The notes under the pieces were generated by a model. The model was not told the origin of the DNA and made no database searches. It saw only the letters and a list, made by a program, of their open reading frames with translations. A program made the translations under genes and the position numbers. Source: Aulostomus chinensis (Eukaryota; Chordata; Actinopteri; Syngnathiformes; Aulostomidae). Taken from it: DNA of 64,000 nt. The stretch covers positions 16,646,677-16,710,676 of the forward strand of contig JBBMOA010000020.1 in NCBI GenBank assembly GCA_037954235.1, given 5' to 3'. Position 1 is the first letter of the stretch. The number at the start of each line of letters is the position of its first letter. This document shows, one piece after another, positions 58,101 to 64,000 of this stretch.

Positions 58101-60390
58101 AAGGGGACCAATTTGAATGACCGTTGTGTTTACAAGCCACAACCTACAATGCTATGAACTCTACTTTACCTTCAACAAGGTCTCAACTGTTTGTTTTGCT
58201 TTCAAACATGATTGCTGAGTTCATACCTGCCTAAACTAACTGAGTTGGGAAGCCGCGCAAACTAAACAAGGTCAGTGTGAAAGCGCCCTCAGAGGATAAA
58301 ACTTGTAAAGCTCTGTGGTCCAATAGCAGCACTGCATTAACTATGAATTCACCTCCGCATCAACATCATAGATCTGCAGAGAGTTGAGTGTTGCCTTGTC
58401 AGTTCATATTCAGGACAAGTGATGAGGAAACACACACTCAACAATGTGTTAAATATGTTTGCTAGTTAGTGATTAAATCATGCAATCAAATAGACCACAA
58501 AGCTATTTAGAAACAGATTAATCAGTCTATCAAAGTTCTTCTATGCACCCATAGTGTGACAAATGGACCTATTAGAGGCTAATTAGACTTAGATTAAAAT
58601 GATGGAAAGCAGAGTGAAGGATGTCTTTCCACTGTGGGGAGGAGGCGCAGAGGGCATGACTAATAATGTTTTTAGCTCTTAAGTCTCGCTCATGACTGAC
58701 AGCTTTGATCGCCTCGAGTGTTCATCATCGAAAGAGATGTTACCAAACCTAACTTCTTTGAATATAGAGCCGTGAATTGGGCTCAAAATCAGCGCCGTGG
58801 CAACGCCGATGTATTCTCAACGGATTCCCTGCCCCCTTTTCTGGATCCAGAGGCTCATGGCAGCTCTCAGGCTGACAAACTGAAGCACTGCTGCACATTC
58901 TACTACGGTTTCCAGTAAACTCAAGCTGGCATTGGCATTGTGCATGATATAGAGAGACAGATAGCTGGAATCTCACTGGACTGCTAATTTATTTTCATCA
59001 CATACTGCTTCCTGCCAAGACATAGCAATTGCTGCATTTTTGAAAGACCCAACACTATAAACTTCATTTTCAGGGATTGATTTTCAACATCTTGATCTTT
59101 TAATACCGGTGTACTCCTATGAGTAGTTGTTGCTGAAAAGAGTCTGGTTTAAGTAATAATAGCAGAGTAAAAAAAAAAAGTGACGTTTTTACTCCTACTT
59201 TATCTCACACAAGATGAGTGAACTCTTTGCCCGTGCTACAGAATGATGCTTCCTGTTACAGTACCCATGCCAAATGAGCCTATTTAAAACTATTGCGACT
59301 GCTGAAATGCTGCAGCTGTGCAGTGTGGTGAAGCGGCGCTCCGTCGAATGAGGCTGCCTGTTGGAATTCATTATCTTGAAAGCAAGCGTGGCAAAGACCA
59401 TGGGCAGGTGGTATGGGTAATTTCACATCACTCCTGTGCCCTGTGAGTGAAGATGCCACTTTCTGTCACCTCTCTGAAGTGGCAGAAGATCACATTTGGG
59501 AAGTCTGTCCAACTGTCAGGACATCTGAAACCAGCCAATTGACTGGTTGAGGACCTCTGAATCCCACCGCTGTCATCTTGTCTTTGCTCTGCAAATGCAC
59601 CAGGAAAAAAGACATTTTAAACTAAAAAAATGTCAGTATCAGACATATTCTCATGTGTTTCCAGACACTGAAATGCATTTTGAATACATTCTCGTAGATT
59701 ATATAAAGATAATCCTGAATTGCCTGGATAAAGACAGTGCCGTCTGCTCCAGGTTGACCTTTTTAAAAAAAACAGCAGCCTCTTATTATATCTGAAGCCT
59801 CACGACAAGAAACGATCTGCATCGAAAAGCCATCTAGAATTCCTGGAAAGACCCAAACAAAAGAGGATTTTTGGGGTCAGCGCTGATATGAGGGAGTAAG
59901 AATACAGGATAGTAGTATCAGCTGGATTGTGTTTTTGTTTTGTTTGTTTTTCCTGGCATTTGAGCTTTGCATTTTTGGCCAAGAAAGAGATGTGATGGAG
60001 GCTTGGTCACTTTTTGGGTCAATTGGATGGAGATCAGCACACAGAACTGGGACCTACCGTTACACATTCTCACTGAAGCCTGACTGATAGTGGATTTTGA
60101 GGGCTGATGCTAGTATCGATGCTGTGGAGTGAACTATTATACTATAAACAGGATTTCATATTGGCCAATATTGGACAGTATTTGCATTTCTGTTTTTAAA
60201 GCGCTTGCAGAAGAAACCGTGCTCAAATGTGTGATAAACCGCCTCATCGGAGACACAGTAAGTGTGCCCCTTTATTTGGAAACGGCTGAATTTGCCTCAC
60301 AATAGGTCTCCCAGCACAGATGCTCTCATAGATTTTATCACACTAATCTTAAATGTTCTATCCAGAGCTGCAAACTCTTGAACGCAAACC
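55130..60390. other. Intergenic, no coding exon seen
   Basis: Mostly AT-rich unique-looking sequence. A promoter-like patch lies at 57620-57950. No frame has domain support. Confidence 0.4.
57626..57955 (+). promoter_or_regulatory. Promoter-like patch with a possible first-exon donor
   Basis: An inverted CCAAT (attggt) at about 57639 and a TATA-like cttatacaag near 57686 are followed by a moderately GC-rich 250 bases ending in a consensus-like donor, GGTAGG followed by gtaagt (about 57947). No coding frame is evident. It could be a non-coding RNA start, an untranslated exon of a gene beyond the window, or repeat DNA. Confidence 0.2.
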
Positions 60391-60392
60391 TG

Positions 60393-60394
<2 letters not shown>

Positions 60395-60431
<37 letters not shown>

Positions 60432-60440
60432 CGCGCGCGC
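60395..60440. repeat. (GT)n then (GC)n microsatellite
   Basis: A GT tract running into gcgtgcgcgcgcgc; seen directly. Confidence 0.95.
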
Positions 60441-60444
60441 ATGG

Positions 60445-63140
60445 GAGGGAAACGTGTACATACAGATCCTTACAATTTATGTGCTCCTCCGGACCCTGAA
60501 TCTCTGTAAAATCATAAATGCAAACACATGTGGTCCCCCTGTGGTGCTGATGCAGGGGTGGCGCTATTAAAATCCACTTTAGTGTCTTAAACACTTTCTT
60601 GTTTATACTGGAGCGATATTATTCAGGTAGGGTTTACACTCTCACCACCAAGCACCTCTTCTGCTAAACCAAGAGGACAATATGTCCCAGCTCACACTGC
60701 TGTGAGAGGGAATCCAATTTAATTTCATGTGAAACGCATTATGTATATTGTCCGTTTTACACAAGCTGCAATCCAAAGTGCTTGTTTTGGAAAGTGGAGC
60801 AGCTTTTAGGTTCATTACTGATAGTCGTATGTGATTGTAAATGTTGTGTTTACTGCATTTTCATTTGTTTGCTTGTAGAAATCTGACACAAAACAAGTAC
60901 GGTGACATTAATACGATGAGACACTGGAAAAAACCAACATGCCATCTGCATGAGGCAGCAAACAAGTTAATATTCTGGACTGGGATAACGTCCTGCTGGG
61001 TGATTTTTAGGCCATATGATTTTATATATATATTTAAATCTCCATAAATGAAAATTACATGCAAGTCAGGTGATAATGAAGTAATGACACGGTGGGGGAA
61101 AAAAAAATCAAATTGGAATGCAAAGGAGAGCCGAGGTATGTATGCGTGTCTTCAGCCAATCTAAACTGTGCCTCCAGCAGCGCAGATGGAGAGGGTTTCT
61201 CATTAGTTTTCTGCGGTCAGTGGACATGTAAACAAAAATATTGTGGTAGGAGGGGAAAAAAGAAAAGAAAAATGGATAATCATAAAGAGAAATTGCAGGT
61301 TTTTTTCTCAGCATATCTCTGTTTGTCAGGATACAATATTGCAGACAGTTAAGGATATGTTAGTCAATGGTCAGTCTCGCTACTCGGAATTATTTTCAGC
61401 GTCACTCTAGGTAAGCAGGGTGCTGCGAGGGGAAGGGAAGGGTGTGTGAGGGGGTCAGGTCACATTCTGGCAAAAAATGGGGGGGGGGGGGCAAAGAATC
61501 AGTTTGGGGTTTTTTTTGTTTGTTGTTTTTGTTTGTTGTTTTGAAGGTGGAGGACTTTTACCCAGCAGGATCCTGGGGAGTGGACGTTGGCGTGTCATTT
61601 CAGGCTGTCAGCTTCGGTCTCAGTAAACTGCTCCACCCATCCTACGACAGTCTGTTTTTCAAACGAGAGGTGCAGAGATGGAAAGTGGCAATTGCATCAC
61701 TGGTCCAGCGCCCTGATCTGGCGTCGGAAACACTCCGTCTGCTTTTCATTTGAAAAGAAACAGACTGTCAAGGGACGCATGAGGGTGCAGGACAGGCATT
61801 CGCCTCATGGCTGAAAGAGCCCGAAGATGGTGCAAAACTGAACATGCAAGAAAGCATCTGAGCTCCTCTCCTGCGACGTTCAAAGATAAGAACGACAATA
61901 GCATCGTCTCCTGAGATGGATTTGAAAATGAGTGCTCATCTCCCTGATTAGAGGAGAGACTCGCTGTTGAGACGATAAGAAGAGCTGGGTGCTCAACAGT
62001 CTGCTCTCGGGGGAAGTGTTGGTCTCAGAGGAGGGATGCTTCCAAAACACAGGAGCTGATAATCATTCTTATTATATTATTATTTGACAAATAAGCAAAA
62101 AAAAATCTCAGCAGGCCTTTTTGTTTTGCTTTATTTAAGTAAAGTGATACGCTTGTGCTTTCTGCATTTTTAATTCACAAAAAAGTAATGCAGTGGGGTT
62201 GGAGTGGCGTCTTTGTCTGCTCAAGATGCCTATTTTTGAGAACTGGAAAGGCAAAAATCAAATTTTTGGGTGGAATATTGTTTGTGTGCTTTAAGGAGAA
62301 TTGTCTTAATAATCAGCAATCCGCTTTTCTTTTATTCCTTTGGCAAAAATAGAGCGTGTCAGTCAAATGATCTCGCTTCCTGTAATATGTAGTACTGTTT
62401 AATCTAGTGTCTCATGTTTTACATGAATGTTACAGTTATGTTATGGCTTCTAAGGACAGAATGTATGCCTCAGCACACACGCGTGGTACTTTTAATCAAT
62501 ATCTGACTTGTTCCACATCTCAGAAAAGGACCAAATGTCATCGGAAATTAATTTGCTGCGAACTCTTCAGCAAATTAAATCCACTATGCAAAAGTTTAAT
62601 TTTTTTTTCTATTTCTCAAATAATGAAACAGATCAGAGGACAGAGGGAGGGTTGAGTAGTTTGTACTGCCACAGAACCCAAAAATCAATTAACTTGAATA
62701 ATTACCTAATTATCTAATTACAAATGGCCTGAAGTCATAAAGAACTGCATTGTTAAACTAGACATGCTCAGTTAGCCACAACTGTCAGGGGTGTGTAGCA
62801 TCTTTACACCATTATTCATCCGCCCTCCCTCATTCACCAGTGAAACAATAAAACATCATAGCGCACAACGCCATCAAGGCGTCTTAGAGATGCTTAACCC
62901 GTCATAAAAATGAATAATCCAATATGGCTGCCTCCATTAGGACCCTCCTTCTCAAATAAAGCGTCCTATCTTGATGCACAATTGGCTAAAATATGACAAA
63001 TATAAGTTGTATTAAAAATCAATAATCTGTGGATGCAGCAGGATATGGCAAGGATGCAAAAACCTTGGTCCTCATTCATGAAATTCTCTTACGCACTGCG
63101 GGATTTAAAAAAAAAATTATTATTATTTTGCCCTTCTTCT
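60445..63140. other. Intergenic, no gene seen
   Basis: Contains a G-run at 61481-61491 and T/G-rich sequence at 61505-61545. No exon was supported. Confidence 0.4.
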
Positions 63141-63154
63141 ACTCTTCCAGACAG

Positions 63155-63330
63155 GCAGTGTTGTTTTCGTCACACTTGACGAAAACGAAAATGACGACGT
63201 CAGACCCCTTTTTTTCCATGACGAAAATGAGACTAAGATGAACGTCACCAAAGCCCCCAATAAAGACTAAAATGTGACGAATTTGTATACATTTTCGTCT
63301 GACGAGAACGAGACGAGACTAAATTGTTAC
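63155..63330. repeat. Fragment of a dispersed fish repeat rich in gacgaaaacg
   Basis: Starts cagtgttgttttcgtcac and repeats gacgaaaacgaaaatgacg, ccatgacgaaaatgagacta and gacgagaacgagacgagac. I recognise this as a dispersed non-coding repeat of fish, probably hAT-related. The opposite end was not located. Confidence 0.4.
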
Positions 63331-63492
63331 TGGGTGGACGATCAAAGTTTCAAAACATGCGTTTTTTTTTCCCGCCAAGTATAACGTGTGCAATGTCAAT
63401 CAAGAGCTCAAACATCAGACTGGAGCCAGCTGTATCTGTTGGTCCTAATGGCCACACCCTCGTCATCAGTACACATGCGCTAAAAGCCTCTC

Positions 63493-63529
63493 GCGCGCGC
63501 GCACACACACACACACACGCACACACACA
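63493..63529. repeat. (CA)n microsatellite preceded by (GC)n
   Basis: A gcgcgcgc run passes into CA repeats with one CG interruption. Confidence 0.9.
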
Positions 63530-64000
63530 GAGACAAGTCTGGGCCTGTCTGCAGCCCACGAGACACACACCGCAGCAGCAGCGGTGTCGGGTGGTCATAA
63601 AAAGAGGGATGACTAAAGCATAGCTTTAGTCTATGTTTGGCCAGCCCTGCGATGCATTTTCTTTTTTTGTATTAAGCCTAAAGTTTTGTGGTGGTGGTGG
63701 TGGTTACACCCCCCCGTGGTGCAGAGACCGCTTCCTAGTGCTACATGCTAAAGCTAGAATGAATGGGGCTGCCAGGGGCCCCGCTAATGATGGCTTGTTT
63801 AAACCAGCCCTTCTATTAATTTAGCATGTTATGATAAAACCCTGTCCATTTGTGGACGGGTGGCAAGTGGAATGCTTTGACCCATGTTTGTGGGACTGGG
63901 AAACACAGTAGTCTTCAGACCTGTTGCTGTTCCCTATCTAAGCAACACACGTGGATGCTTTAACAATAACAGCAGCTAAAGCCAATATGTAGGACGTGTG

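Noticed and set aside
61442..61753. 103-codon frame ending EDFYPAGSWGV... region
   Set aside because: It begins in G- and T-rich low-complexity sequence and has no recognisable domain.

Overview
The window looks like nuclear DNA of a ray-finned (teleost) fish. The evidence is genes split by short introns with GT/AG junctions, abundant (CA)n and (GA)n microsatellites, tRNA-headed SINE copies ending in (GGAT)n, L2-like LINE fossils, and two vertebrate genes, ptk2b and chrna2, side by side as on human chromosome 8p21. Assignment below teleost is not possible from the sequence alone.

Layout. (1) 1-540, minus strand: an open frame that runs off the left edge, probably part of a multi-exon gene I cannot name. 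(2) 1185-8690: mobile-element debris (inverted-end element with a nested LINE tail, a MITE sitting in a TG microsatellite) and a possible ptk2b first exon near 3.1-3.4 kb. (3) 8691-19.8 kb, plus strand: complete coding region of ptk2b (Pyk2), rebuilt from 30 coding exons, 993 residues, all phases consistent, with FERM, tyrosine kinase, proline-rich and focal-adhesion-targeting parts. (4) 22.0-30.3 kb, minus strand: complete chrna2, a neuronal nicotinic acetylcholine receptor alpha subunit, six coding exons, 550 residues, with a TATA box upstream. ptk2b and chrna2 converge on a 3-kb spacer. (5) 32.3-35.0 kb, minus strand: a two-exon gene for a secreted, helix-rich protein of 226 residues that I do not recognise. 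(6) 35.1-64.0 kb: about 29 kb with no coding exon I can support. It holds three more SINE copies, an L2-like LINE remnant, an RT fossil, other repeat pieces and many microsatellites.

Functionally, ptk2b encodes a calcium- and integrin-responsive cytoplasmic tyrosine kinase and chrna2 a ligand-gated cation channel subunit. Their adjacency is ancient synteny, not an operon. No EPHX2- or CLU-like exons, the human neighbours beyond CHRNA2, were seen. I found no bacterial-type system, CRISPR array or clearly new pathway. The most promising unexplained items are the secreted two-exon gene and the left-edge open frame. The retroposon copies with intact target-site duplications are the best-documented structural finds.
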